Source: a bacterium (GTDB taxonomy: Bacteria > SZUA-182 > DTGQ01). From it: a DNA stretch of 64,000 nucleotides. The DNA is taken from assembly GCA_023512255.1 (NCBI GenBank), contig JAILZY010000004.1:1-64000 (forward strand), given 5' to 3'. Of the stretch, positions 19,214 to 29,587 are shown piece after piece (the first letter of the stretch is position 1; each line of letters begins with the position of its first letter). The notes under the pieces were generated by a model. The model was not told the DNA's origin, made no database searches, and was given only the letters and a program-made list of their open reading frames with translations. Both the position numbers and the translations under genes were made by a program.

Positions 19214-21220
19214 TCATGGCGAGAGCATCTCAACCGCCTTATCCAAAGCTGCATGGTTGCCCATCATTACCAGAATATCCCCAGAATTGATGACCGTGTC
19301 AGAGCCAGGGCTTGCAATCGGCTCACTCCCCCTGATAATGGCGATTACGGTAACCCCTGTTTTTAGACGCAGGGCAAGCTCACCCAAGCTCTTGCCAACC
19401 GCAGCAGACTCAGGAAGCACCAGGAAGGTCTCGGTCAGGGTTTCAGCAATTAGATGTTGAATATTTTTAAATCTCATATCAGGGAGTTTTAGTCCACGGA
19501 GCATACTGTAGCCTTCCTGCCGAATGAGCTGAACCTGAAGCTCGATCATATTGCGGGGGATATGGTATTGCCGCAAAACATGAGCAAAGATTTCTATTGA
19601 AGTTTCAAATTCTTCTGCAATTACTTGACTGGCCCCTAAGTTGTACAGCTCTTCAATCTCTGCCACTAAGCGAGTTCGGACCAGGAGAAAAATTTCAGGG
19701 TTCAAACGCCGGATCAGCCAGACGACCCTTCGGCTCATGGCAGGGTCTGAGATGGCCACTACGGCTACCCGAGCTCTGGGGATGCCAAGGCGCTCTAGGA
19801 TCTCGCTACTGCTTGCATCAGCATAGAAAATAGGGTGCCCCTTCGCTTTTCCCCGACGGACATTCAGGATATCCAAATCCACAATTAGGTAAGGAATTGC
19901 CGTTGCCTCCAAAACCTTAGCCAGGTTGCGGCCATTTTCTCCATAGCCGGCAATGACTACATGATCCTGCCAGGGGTAGTTTTCCTCATCGAGCGAGCCG
20001 AATTGAGATTTTACTCCCAGGATGGCATCCAGCCAGGTAGAAAATGGCTGCAAGTAAAAGCCCACTTTCGGCGCCAGGTGTATAAGGAAGGGAGCAGCCA
20101 TCATGCTAATGATAGCTGAGGCGAGAAACTGCTGGTAGGTATCGGGAGAGAGCAAATGATAAGCAAGTCCTGTTTGAGCCAGAAGGAGGGAGAATTCACC
20201 AATCTGGGCTAGCCCCAGAGAGGCGTTAATTGCCGGACGCGTGGGCAGCCGAAGCAGTAGAGCAGTGATAAAGGCCGCCACTATTTTACTTGTGAAAATA
20301 AGAGCCACCAGACCCAGCACCAGCCAGGGATTGTTCAGAATGGTTTTGAGATCGGCTAACATGCCGATTGAAATAAAGAAAAGGCCGGCAAAGCTGTCCC
20401 TTAGGGGGAGTACATTGGCTAGGGCCTGAAAGCTATATTCAGATTCGGATAGCAGCAGTCCGGCAATAAATGCCCCAAGGGCCAGTGAAAGGCCAAGCCG
20501 TGAGGTCAACCAAGCAGTACCCAGACAGAGCAAAATAATGAATAGGGTAAAAATTTCCTGACTTTTCATCCGCACGATATGATCAATTACTCGCGGCAGA
20601 AGAAACCTGGCCGAGATTACAATCGCACTCATGGCGGCTAACCCTATAAGCAGAGGTGAGATGATCCCAACCCATGATTGTTGACTTCCTGGTGCGGCCA
20701 GAACCGGAGTCAGTAGCATCATGGGGACAATGCATAGATCCTGGAACAGGAGAACCCCAAGAGCGAAATTCCCATGAAGGGTGGCCAGCTCTCCCCTGCT
20801 TCCATACACCTTTAGGACAATAGCCGTGCTGCTCAGAGAGAAAAGAAAGCCAAATAAAATCGCCTCCTGCACTCTATGGCCAGCTAAATAGGCTATTTCG
20901 GTCACCAGGGTGGAAGTCAACAGCACCTGGAGCCCTCCGCCCATGATGATTGCCCGCTGGATTTCCCTCAGCCGATTGAGAGAAAATTCCAAACCAATGG
21001 TAAACAGGAGTAGAACAACTCCAATTTCAGCCAGAATTTCTATTTGTTGAACCTCTTGGATAAATCCCAAAACCGATGGGCCGATAATGACCCCAGCCAA
21101 TAAAAAGCCAACCACTGAGGGCATATGGATTAGGTTGACTAAATTAACCGTTAAAATGGCTACGGCTAGAATCAGAATCAGATCCAGTAATATCGGTATC
21201 TGAGGGGTTGTTGAGCTCAT
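19214..21220 (-). CDS. CPA2-family cation:proton antiporter with TrkA-N/TrkA-C (KefB/YbaL-like)
   Basis: VGFLLAGVIIGPSVLGF, HVVIAGYGENGRNLAKVLE, C-terminal TrkA-C LPESAAVGKSLGELALR. Confidence 0.92.
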   Translation of the reverse strand: MSSTTPQIPILLDLILILAVAILTVNLVNLIHMPSVVGFLLAGVIIGPSVLGFIQEVQQIEILAEIGVVLLLFTIGLEFSLNRLREIQRAIIMGGGLQVLLTSTLVTEIAYLAGHRVQEAILFGFLFSLSSTAIVLKVYGSRGELATLHGNFALGVLLFQDLCIVPMMLLTPVLAAPGSQQSWVGIISPLLIGLAAMSAIVISARFLLPRVIDHIVRMKSQEIFTLFIILLCLGTAWLTSRLGLSLALGAFIAGLLLSESEYSFQALANVLPLRDSFAGLFFISIGMLADLKTILNNPWLVLGLVALIFTSKIVAAFITALLLRLPTRPAINASLGLAQIGEFSLLLAQTGLAYHLLSPDTYQQFLASAIISMMAAPFLIHLAPKVGFYLQPFSTWLDAILGVKSQFGSLDEENYPWQDHVVIAGYGENGRNLAKVLEATAIPYLIVDLDILNVRRGKAKGHPIFYADASSSEILERLGIPRARVAVVAISDPAMSRRVVWLIRRLNPEIFLLVRTRLVAEIEELYNLGASQVIAEEFETSIEIFAHVLRQYHIPRNMIELQVQLIRQEGYSMLRGLKLPDMRFKNIQHLIAETLTETFLVLPESAAVGKSLGELALRLKTGVTVIAIIRGSEPIASPGSDTVINSGDILVMMGNHAALDKAVEMLSP

Positions 21221-21403
21221 AGGAAGATGCCTCTGGATTATAAATCGCCAGATTACGAATTACTCTAAAAATTACTCTACTATACCATCATTTCATCGTA
21301 TTGTCTCATCTAAAATTATACTGCTATTTCGTTGTATTGTCTCATCTAAAGATCACTTTAGATAATTTTCTAGATATTCCCCACAATCCCCACCTCACTC
21401 GTC

Positions 21404-21487
21404 CTTCTCATCGCCGGGGTAGGCTCTCACTGATCAGGCGCTCCAAAATCAGCCTGGCCTCTCGCCCTCCCCATCGCGGTGGTAGGC
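21404..21487. repeat. Pair of related short motifs ~63 bp apart in an intergenic region
   Basis: cttctcatcgccggggtaggct and cctccccatcgcggtggtaggct; atcgc at 21410 and 21473. Confidence 0.5.
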
Positions 21488-21683
21488 TGGAAGGGAAATT
21501 TTGTCGCTTTTCAGCAAGGAAGTAGGCGAGAAGAAGAAGAGAGCAGGATTTTGCGGTTGACGGAAATCCCCTATTACAATACAATGTATTTCAAAACCAT
21601 ATCTTGAGGTAAGGTAAGGTTAAGAGAACAAAGAGCCGGCAGAATTTAGCCTGGCAGCAAGTCGATCAAATCTAAGCTTAACC

Positions 21684-23663
21684 ATGTTGGCTTTAAAAAA
21701 GGTATCAAAACAGTTTGGCCCCAAATTGCTATTTCAGGATGCAGACCTTCAGGTCAGCCTGAATGACCGCATCGGCCTGATCGGACCAAACGGGGCGGGA
21801 AAGACCACTATCTTTTCGCTTATTCTGGGCGAGCAGACCCCGGATTCCGGACAGATCGAAAAAAATAAGAATATGGTGATTGGCTGCCTTAGGCAAGAGG
21901 TGTTGGAAGACACCTCACGTCCTTTGCTTCAAGAGGCCATTGATATCTGTCCTCATCTAAAACGGCTGAGGGAGCGGATTGACCTTTTGCAAGAAGAGAT
22001 AGCCCAGGAGAAAGACCCTCGGAAAATTCAGGATTATGTCCAGAAAATCGGCGAATATCAAGCTGAATTTGAAGCCCGCGGCGGCTATGACCTAGAGTAT
22101 CAGGCCAAACGCATTTTGTTTGGTCTGGGGTTCCGGGATGAGGACCTAAGGCGGCCAATCAGCGAATTCAGTGGAGGGTGGCGGATGCGGGTTTGTCTGG
22201 CCAAACTGCTTCTTCAAGAGCCTGACCTGCTGCTGCTGGATGAGCCTACAAACCACCTGGACCTAGAATCGATCATTTGGCTGGAGGAGTTTCTCAAGGG
22301 ATATCAGGGGGCCATAATTTTGATTTCCCATGACCGGAAATTCCTCAATAATGTCGTTACCAGGATTGTGGAGATCGATCAGAAGACACTCCAACACTAT
22401 ACGGGAAACTACGATGATTTTCTTGCCCAAAAGCAGGCCAGGCAGGAAATTCTTGAGTCTTCTTACCGCAATCAGCAAAAAAAAATCGAAGCCACTGAGC
22501 GATTTATCGAGCGATTCCGCTACAAGGCCACCAAAGCTCGACAGGTACAAAGCAGGATCAAGACCCTGGAGAAAATGGAAAAGATTGAGCTTGGCCAAAC
22601 AGCCAGCCGATTTTCTATTACCATTCCCACTCCTGCTGCCTCAGGGAAGGAGGTTTTGCGACTAAAAAATGTGCACAAGCAGTATGGAAATCGGACCGTG
22701 TATCATGGTCTGAACCTGACTGTCCAGCGTGGGGATCGGATTGCCCTGGTTGGCCCTAATGGATCTGGGAAATCCACCCTGCTCAAAATAATGGCTGGAG
22801 TGCTCGAAGTAGAAGGGGGTGAGGTAGTGGTGGGCTATAATGTTACCAGAGCTTACTTTGCCCAGCACCAGCTTGAAATCCTCAACCCAAATAATACGGT
22901 TCTTGAAGAGATTGCTCCCTGTTTTGGCCCAGATTCTCCTCTCTCTGCCCGTTCTTTTCTAGGGGCGTTTCTGTTTCGGGGAGATGATGTGTTTAAAAAA
23001 GTGGCTGTCCTGAGCGGAGGTGAGAAAAGCCGTCTGGTTCTGGCCAAGCTGATCGCCCAAAAGCCTAACTTCCTCCTGCTGGATGAGCCTACCAATCATC
23101 TTGACATCCCGTCCCTGGATTGTCTCCAAGAAGCCCTGAGCCAGTATAGCGGCACCCTGTGCATGATTTCCCATGACCGTCTGTTCATCAATCGCCTGGC
23201 GAACAAAATCATCCATATTCAGGATGGACGCATTGAGGTTTTTCTGGGCAACTATGATGACTACCTTTATCAGATGGAGCAAAGGAAGGAAAAAATCGAC
23301 TTCTCATCTCCCCAGCGGCTTGATTTTCGCTCAGAACTTGACACTAGCAGCAGCAAAGAGGGAAGAGCTAAGAGCAGAGAGCAAAAGCGGCTTGAGGCAG
23401 AGAAAAGGAACCAGAAATTCCGCCTCCTTAATCCCCTTAGGAAAGAATCAGAGAGAGTGCAGGTGGAATTGAGTCTGATTATGGATAAGATGGACATGAT
23501 GAAGCGCTTGTTTGCCGATCCAACCTTCTACCAACAGCCTGAATTCTCAAAAAAACTATATGAATATAAAGAGCTTGAAGCCAAAAATGAAGAGCTAACT
23601 ACCCGCTGGGCTGAGCTTGAAGAGCAGATTGAGACTATTGAGCAGGAATTTGAGGAAAGATAG
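21684..23663 (+). CDS. ABC-F family ATPase (Uup/EttA-like)
   Basis: Two Walker A (GPNGAGKTT, GPNGSGKST), two ABC signatures (EFSGGWRMRV, VLSGGEKSRL), LLLDEPTNHLD x2, coiled-coil C-terminus. Confidence 0.95.
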   Translation: MLALKKVSKQFGPKLLFQDADLQVSLNDRIGLIGPNGAGKTTIFSLILGEQTPDSGQIEKNKNMVIGCLRQEVLEDTSRPLLQEAIDICPHLKRLRERIDLLQEEIAQEKDPRKIQDYVQKIGEYQAEFEARGGYDLEYQAKRILFGLGFRDEDLRRPISEFSGGWRMRVCLAKLLLQEPDLLLLDEPTNHLDLESIIWLEEFLKGYQGAIILISHDRKFLNNVVTRIVEIDQKTLQHYTGNYDDFLAQKQARQEILESSYRNQQKKIEATERFIERFRYKATKARQVQSRIKTLEKMEKIELGQTASRFSITIPTPAASGKEVLRLKNVHKQYGNRTVYHGLNLTVQRGDRIALVGPNGSGKSTLLKIMAGVLEVEGGEVVVGYNVTRAYFAQHQLEILNPNNTVLEEIAPCFGPDSPLSARSFLGAFLFRGDDVFKKVAVLSGGEKSRLVLAKLIAQKPNFLLLDEPTNHLDIPSLDCLQEALSQYSGTLCMISHDRLFINRLANKIIHIQDGRIEVFLGNYDDYLYQMEQRKEKIDFSSPQRLDFRSELDTSSSKEGRAKSREQKRLEAEKRNQKFRLLNPLRKESERVQVELSLIMDKMDMMKRLFADPTFYQQPEFSKKLYEYKELEAKNEELTTRWAELEEQIETIEQEFEER

Positions 23664-23934
23664 ACTGCCACAAGCTCAACCTCCCCCCAGAGGTTGAGCA
23701 AATCCCTTCCAAAAGAGAGTGGCGACGATCTCATGAGGTAGCTCAGGTTTCCTCCCTAGTCCTAAACGAGATGATACACATAATGCAAGATAACGGTTAT
23801 ATAATAGAGAATAAAAAGGAGCAACGGCGGCAAAAGATATCTAAACATATTCCTAATCCCTCATACACCTCAAAAAAATAAATACTTCCAAAACATTACC
23901 TTAATACTACTATCCCTCTTCCGAATTTTCCCCG

Positions 23935-23969
23935 ATAAAACAAAAGCCACCTTTTACTTACTGGTGGCT
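23935..23969 (-). terminator. Candidate intrinsic terminator for the minus-strand two-component genes
   Basis: AGCCACC..GGTGGCT stem (23945-23969) followed on the minus strand by TTTTGTTTT. Confidence 0.55.
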
Positions 23970-24161
23970 GGGGGTAAAAAATAACATCGCTTGTCTAATT
24001 AAGCTTAAACAGACTATTTTTATTATAAACAAACTGATTTGTGAAAAGCAAGAAAAATTGATCCCCAGAGATTAAAAATTTTGGCCTAATCCTAATAAAG
24101 GATAAACCTACCAGTATAGACAATAATAATTCAATAAGAATTATAGAATAAGATTGCTATC

Positions 24162-25466
24162 CTAACGGCCTGCCACTGCTTCAATGTCAGGAGCTGCTTT
24201 GATCTCAGAGGGCGGGTTGGGATTTTTGGGAATAACAACGGTGAATTCACTCCCCTCACCAAGCTTGCTCTTCACCAGAATCGTTCCTCCGTACCATTGA
24301 ATTAGGCTGAGGGATGCAGAAAGCCCAAGCCCGATCCCTCCCTCCTGAAGTCGTTCTCTTTTCTCCGATGGCTGAGAAGGCTTTTGGTAGTGTTTGGTAG
24401 TAAAATGCGGGGTAAAGATCTTTTTCAAATTTTTGGCTGGGATTCCGCAGCCAGTATCCTGAACCTTGATCCAGACGTTTTGCTCATCCTGTCCGGTGGT
24501 AATCGTCAGCTCTTTGGTTGGAGAATCATACATAGCTTCGATAGCGTTTTTCAGCAGATTATCCAACACCTGAGAAAGGTGGCTGTAAATCACTTTCACC
24601 TTAGGAAGGTTTGGATCAAGGTGCTTTGAGAGTTTGATATTGTGCTTGAAATATAAATCCGACTGGAAAAACTCAAGCTCATCGAGCACGAGCTGATTTA
24701 TATCCAAAGGAGCAAGATATTCTTGGTGCTCTCGGTAAGATTTGGTCATGATGGTGTCAATAATGGCCGCGATCTTTTGGGCATTTTTTAAGATTACATT
24801 CACTTCGCTGATTCGCTTGTCGAGGTCTTCCTGCAGAGTCGGATTTTGTTCAACTTGCGGCATACTTTTAAGCTCTTTGAGCTTGGTAGCCAGATACTCA
24901 GCCCGGCTTGAGACTACAGCCAGCGGAGTGGAAAGATTATGGATAATGCCAGCCACCCGGCTGCCGATCGCGGCTTGCTTTTCGGCCTGGATGAGCCTCT
25001 GAGTGCGGTCCTCCAAGGCCTCCTCCAGCCGGCTTATGTACTGGGTAGTTTTTATCTTATTTTTGATCCGCTCTTCTGCCCGCTTTATAGCAGTAAAGAG
25101 CTGCTGGGGACGGATGGGTTTGGCCAAAAAATCCGCGGCCTGCAAGTGCATGGCCTCAATGGCCAGATCAGCCCGATCATAGGCAGTAATCATGATGACC
25201 TCGGTATCGGCATTAATTCGCCGTATTTTTTGCAGCAATTCCAACCCATCCATGTCAGGCATCATGATATCGGCCATTACAATCGGCGGGCGCTCCCTTT
25301 TAAAGTGCTGCAATCCCTCTTCAGCGCTCTGAGCCTTAATCACCTGATAGCCCTTCATCGACAACATCTCGCCGAGAGAGTGGAGAATGAATCGGTCATC
25401 ATCGATCAAAAGGATTTTTTTCTGTACTTTCGCTATCGGGCGAATAATATCCTGGGCAATAAGCAT
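24162..25466 (-). CDS. Receiver-histidine kinase hybrid (REC-DHp-HATPase_c), no obvious sensor domain
   Basis: ILLIDDDRFILHSL, VMADIMMPDMDG; H-box IIHNLSTPLAVVSSRAEYL; N box DNLLKNAIEAMYD; G boxes DTGCGIP, GIGLGLSAS. Confidence 0.93.
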   Translation of the reverse strand: MLIAQDIIRPIAKVQKKILLIDDDRFILHSLGEMLSMKGYQVIKAQSAEEGLQHFKRERPPIVMADIMMPDMDGLELLQKIRRINADTEVIMITAYDRADLAIEAMHLQAADFLAKPIRPQQLFTAIKRAEERIKNKIKTTQYISRLEEALEDRTQRLIQAEKQAAIGSRVAGIIHNLSTPLAVVSSRAEYLATKLKELKSMPQVEQNPTLQEDLDKRISEVNVILKNAQKIAAIIDTIMTKSYREHQEYLAPLDINQLVLDELEFFQSDLYFKHNIKLSKHLDPNLPKVKVIYSHLSQVLDNLLKNAIEAMYDSPTKELTITTGQDEQNVWIKVQDTGCGIPAKNLKKIFTPHFTTKHYQKPSQPSEKRERLQEGGIGLGLSASLSLIQWYGGTILVKSKLGEGSEFTVVIPKNPNPPSEIKAAPDIEAVAGR

Positions 25467-25708
25467 AAATGTTTTCAGATCGCCGAATCAAGTTAAAAAA
25501 ATAGCCAATTGTACATAAAATTATAATATATTCATGCACACTTATTCGGCTTTTTTAGAAATTATCCAGGAATTAAAAGAGCTAAAAAGTATTTTTTACA
25601 CTCTGGCTGGTATAAAAAGATATTTATGCTAATTGGAGAAAAAGAGGCCTCAAGAGGAGGTATAAAAATATCCCTCCTCTTGAGCGGAAGATTTTTGTCG
25701 CTAGGATG

Positions 25709-27550
25709 TTAAATCCTCTCGTTCATGCCGTGCTGAAGCATTTTATTGTACAGAGTCTTGTAATCGATATTTAAGATCTTGGCCGCCTCGGTTTTGTGCC
25801 CGTGGGTTTTTTCAATGGTTTTTTGAATCAATTCCTTTTCCATAGCCGATAAGGCGATTTTGCAGGCCTCGGTTAGACTAAGTTCGCTGCTCAGATCCAC
25901 CCCAAGAAAGTAGCGTGGGATCTCCTCCTCATAGATGGCCTTATTGTCGATTTTGTACTTTTTAGATTTAAGCCATAAAGTTTTATAATCAACCTTAAGT
26001 TTTTTGGCCGCATAATACTTTTTCCCCTCGGTCTCCCGCAGGGCTTTGATGATAATCCATTTTTCCAGTTTTTCTCTGACCTGATAGGCAGCCTCCTGGA
26101 GAGTCATGCCGGCAGAGAAGATTATTGGCTCATTCTTCTTCTCATTCGGTTCCCTGGACTTGAGGCAAAGATTATGCTTGTTGAGCTTTCCATAGAGGGT
26201 CTTAAGGCCGATACCAAGGAGCTTGCTGGTTTCATACTTCTTGTAACCTGTCTTCAGAAAGATTTTCTGAATATAGGCCCTCTCAACCTGTTCGGCAGTG
26301 GTTTTCATCACTTTTTTTAGAGAGGCATTAACTGGAATATCAATTGACAGCTTCATCCAGGCAGAGGTTTTACTTTTTATTCGATAGTTTAAGTGCTCTG
26401 GCCGGATCTGATCCTTGGCCAAGATGGAGGCTCCGTGGATAACGCTCTCTAGCTCACGGACATTGCCCGGCCAATCATATTGAAGAAGAATATCTATGGT
26501 TTCCGGAGACAGAGTCTTGACGGGGTGGCCGTTTTTAGCCGCAGCCCGCTCTAGGAAGAAGTTAGCCAGGAGGATGATATCTTCTTTTCGCTCCCGTAAG
26601 GGAGGAAGATGAATGTTGAACTGGTTGATCCGATAGAAAAGCTCTTCACGGAAGCCGCATTTTTGCATGGCTTCTTGAAGGTCTAGATTGGTGGCGGCAA
26701 TAATGCGGACATCGACATCAATCAGCTCTTTTCCACCGAGGTATTTAATTTTTTTCTCCTGAATGGCCCGAAGTAGCTTGATCTGGTTAGCAGGCTGCAA
26801 GTTGCCGATTTCATCCAGAAATAGCGTCCCGCGGTGAGCCATCTCAAATAAGCCGTTTCTTTTCTGATCGGCACTGGTATAAGCACCCTTTTCATGGCCA
26901 AAAACTTCATTTTCGAACAGAGTCTCAGGGATGGCCGCACAATCAACAGGAATAAAGGGGCCTTCCTTTCGGAGGCTGTTTTCATGGATAGCCCTGGCGA
27001 TTAGCTCCTTTCCTGTACCGCTTTCGCCAGTAATTAGAATGGAAATATCTGAAGGGGCGACCTTTTCAAGCTCATGAAAAACCTTAAGCATTGCTGGCGA
27101 GGCAGTGATGATGTTAGAAAAGTTCGGCTGGCGGTAAAACTCCTTCCGCAGCTTCAGCACTTCTTCCCGCAACTCTTTCTCCCGCAGAGCCTTTCTCAGT
27201 TTCTCTTTCGTCTCCTTGAGGTTAAATGGCTTGGGGAAATAATCATGTGCGCCCCCCTTGATCGCCTTGACCGCATCTTTGACATCAGAATAGGCAGTCA
27301 TGATAAAAACGATAATATCCTCATCATATTCCTTGATTCTCTTAAGGGTTTCCAGCCCGTCTAGGTCGGGCATCTTGACATCCAGAAGAACAAGATCCGG
27401 AGGATTATAGGTAATAAGCTCAAGCCCCTTGGTTCCCCGATCAGCGGTGGTTACCACATAGCCTTCCGCTCCCAGAACATGCGAAAGGCCATTGAGAATT
27501 TCTGCTTCGTCATCAATGATGAGAATTTTCTCCTTGGTATTTTTGGTCAT
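25709..27550 (-). CDS. NtrC-family sigma54-dependent response regulator with three tandem Fis-type HTH domains; start revised to ATG 27550
   Basis: REC ILIIDDEAEIL; AAA+ GESGTGKELIA, GHEKGAYTSA, GTLFLDEIG; three HTH_8-like segments at the C-terminus. Confidence 0.92.
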   Translation of the reverse strand: MTKNTKEKILIIDDEAEILNGLSHVLGAEGYVVTTADRGTKGLELITYNPPDLVLLDVKMPDLDGLETLKRIKEYDEDIIVFIMTAYSDVKDAVKAIKGGAHDYFPKPFNLKETKEKLRKALREKELREEVLKLRKEFYRQPNFSNIITASPAMLKVFHELEKVAPSDISILITGESGTGKELIARAIHENSLRKEGPFIPVDCAAIPETLFENEVFGHEKGAYTSADQKRNGLFEMAHRGTLFLDEIGNLQPANQIKLLRAIQEKKIKYLGGKELIDVDVRIIAATNLDLQEAMQKCGFREELFYRINQFNIHLPPLRERKEDIILLANFFLERAAAKNGHPVKTLSPETIDILLQYDWPGNVRELESVIHGASILAKDQIRPEHLNYRIKSKTSAWMKLSIDIPVNASLKKVMKTTAEQVERAYIQKIFLKTGYKKYETSKLLGIGLKTLYGKLNKHNLCLKSREPNEKKNEPIIFSAGMTLQEAAYQVREKLEKWIIIKALRETEGKKYYAAKKLKVDYKTLWLKSKKYKIDNKAIYEEEIPRYFLGVDLSSELSLTEACKIALSAMEKELIQKTIEKTHGHKTEAAKILNIDYKTLYNKMLQHGMNERI

Positions 27551-28216
27551 GTGAGCCCCTTCTTTCCTCAAGTGACACATAGCTTATTTTTAATAGTTAC
27601 CTTTTTTGTATCCGGTATTGCTATATCGCTATACTATATTATATTTATAGCAATTTTACAACATAATTTTGACTACTAGAAGATATTTTTGAAGATATTT
27701 TTAAAGATAAGGAAACCACGATTATTAAGGAGTAGGTACGTTATTCCCCTTGATTTTATCTTATCTTTGATCTATGATTTAAATGATTGAGTAAATAAGA
27801 ATAGCCTATAACTTCCGAATAAGTAACCATCCTCAGCAAATTCCAAAATTTCCCCAGCCTGGATTTATCTTTCAATGCCCTTGAATTATCTTTTGTTATT
27901 ATAGGCATAGGCTTAATGATAGCCTTGGGAGATGACGATATGTGATAATGAAACCTAGTTTAATGCGGTCTTATATTTTGGATCATAGGTAAGTGATAAG
28001 ATTTACTTAAGATTTACTAATGATCATTAATTTTTAGGTGGTAGGGGGGAAAATGATTGTAGGTTAGAATTTTTGATAAATATAATACATTCCCGGCCGG
28101 TCTTATCGAGCCAGAATTTGATCAAAGATACTATCATCTAGCAAGCGAGGGGTGATTTTGGGCTGGCTCATGGCCCGGATGAAGACCTGGGGGAAAGATC
28201 GGAGCAGAGGCTTGTT

Positions 28217-29578
28217 ATGGATATACTCACCAAAACCTTCATGAATCCCATAACAGAAGGTCAAAAGGGGCAGTTTAGAACGCAGATAGCCCGATTTCGA
28301 GAATGGATGGCAGAGTTTAGCCTTGAGGGAATACAAAAGGCGCTCAGTGATGTATGTGGTTATGATGTCTCAAAATTTTTGGGTGTAATTTTTGGAAAGG
28401 AATACAAAAAAATCCTGCTCCCCACTCCCGAGATTCTTAAACCCTACTATGGTCAGGGGGAAATTTCGATTACCGAGGCCAAAGCCTACCTGGTGAGCCT
28501 CTATATCTTTAAAATCTGCCTGAATGCTCAAAATTGCGGCTTGATTACCCAAGATCCTTTATTTGGTGAATCGCTCTACCAGCTCCTGAAAGCCAAAATG
28601 GGGGACATTCTCCCTTACGCTGACTGGGAAGCAATCAATCGGTGTCAAAACCTGGCTAGCCTTTTAAATCGAGTAGCCGCACTGTTTCTCCAAAAAAACC
28701 CTCCCTATGCCGTTTATCTCCAGCGGGAAGCCAGACCAGTTGAAATTATCGACCGTGAGGATATGATCGGAGTTTTTATCAACAGCATGAGTTCCCGCTG
28801 GGTAATTCAATTCATGTTTTCACAAGGCTTTTTCGGGGTTTCCTTACTGTGTTCGGTTCAATTTATTCTTAATGCCCGGCGTATGACTCCATTTTTCAAG
28901 TGGGGAGTGGTAACTCTTGGGGGAGTTGCTCTGGTGGTTTCGGTAATATTGCTTATCAACTCTATCATCCAGGCCTGCCGGGATCTAGGTGAGATTGATA
29001 AGATTAAAAGCGGCTATCTCAAATACTTGCCGCAATGGCTTAGCCCGCAGGCTCTGGAGAGGGCAAAACAGCAGATCGTGCCTCAGTTTCTGGCTGCCGA
29101 ATATGGACAAGGTGAACATAACAAAACAAGGCAGCAGGCCCAGGCAGATGAAGAGGGAAGCCTTCAGCTTTTTCTCTTTAAGATAAGAAAGAGAATCCAA
29201 AGAGAGAATCCCTTGGTTGATGAGGAGCAGATGCTGGAGCTGCTCCGGGATGGCCTTGAAAAAATGCATTCCTGGTCAGGATTTCAAGAATTTATAAGAC
29301 AGAAGATCCAAAATGAAGTCCTGCCCCTCATAGACCGAATGGTTGGCGGAAAAAGAAGCCTTGCCCAAAAAATCAATGACCTGAGAAGAATAATCAAGTC
29401 GATGGCCCAGCCTATTCCAGAGCGCCAGATTCGCCAATTGATGATCGAAGGAGTGAAAAAATCAGAGGATCTACAGCAGTTTCGGACCTTTATAGTTAAA
29501 AGGCTTAAGGAGCTTAATTTGATCAGGAATGTATCTTTTGCCGATCGCTTTGCTAGAATTTTTATATTTATGGACTAA
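28217..29578 (+). CDS. Hypothetical protein with central hydrophobic (TM) segments
   Basis: 453-aa ORF; VVTLGGVALVVSVILLINSII hydrophobic segment; no family recognised. Confidence 0.7.
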   Translation: MDILTKTFMNPITEGQKGQFRTQIARFREWMAEFSLEGIQKALSDVCGYDVSKFLGVIFGKEYKKILLPTPEILKPYYGQGEISITEAKAYLVSLYIFKICLNAQNCGLITQDPLFGESLYQLLKAKMGDILPYADWEAINRCQNLASLLNRVAALFLQKNPPYAVYLQREARPVEIIDREDMIGVFINSMSSRWVIQFMFSQGFFGVSLLCSVQFILNARRMTPFFKWGVVTLGGVALVVSVILLINSIIQACRDLGEIDKIKSGYLKYLPQWLSPQALERAKQQIVPQFLAAEYGQGEHNKTRQQAQADEEGSLQLFLFKIRKRIQRENPLVDEEQMLELLRDGLEKMHSWSGFQEFIRQKIQNEVLPLIDRMVGGKRSLAQKINDLRRIIKSMAQPIPERQIRQLMIEGVKKSEDLQQFRTFIVKRLKELNLIRNVSFADRFARIFIFMD

Positions 29579-29587
29579 AGGCTAAAG

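Noticed and set aside
23674-23699. GCTCAACCTC/GAGGTTGAGC hairpin after the ABC-F gene as an intrinsic terminator
   Set aside because: Perfect stem but no following T-run on either side; left uncalled
24939-25496. 185-aa plus-strand ORF antisense to the hybrid kinase
   Set aside because: Antisense shadow of a well-conserved coding region
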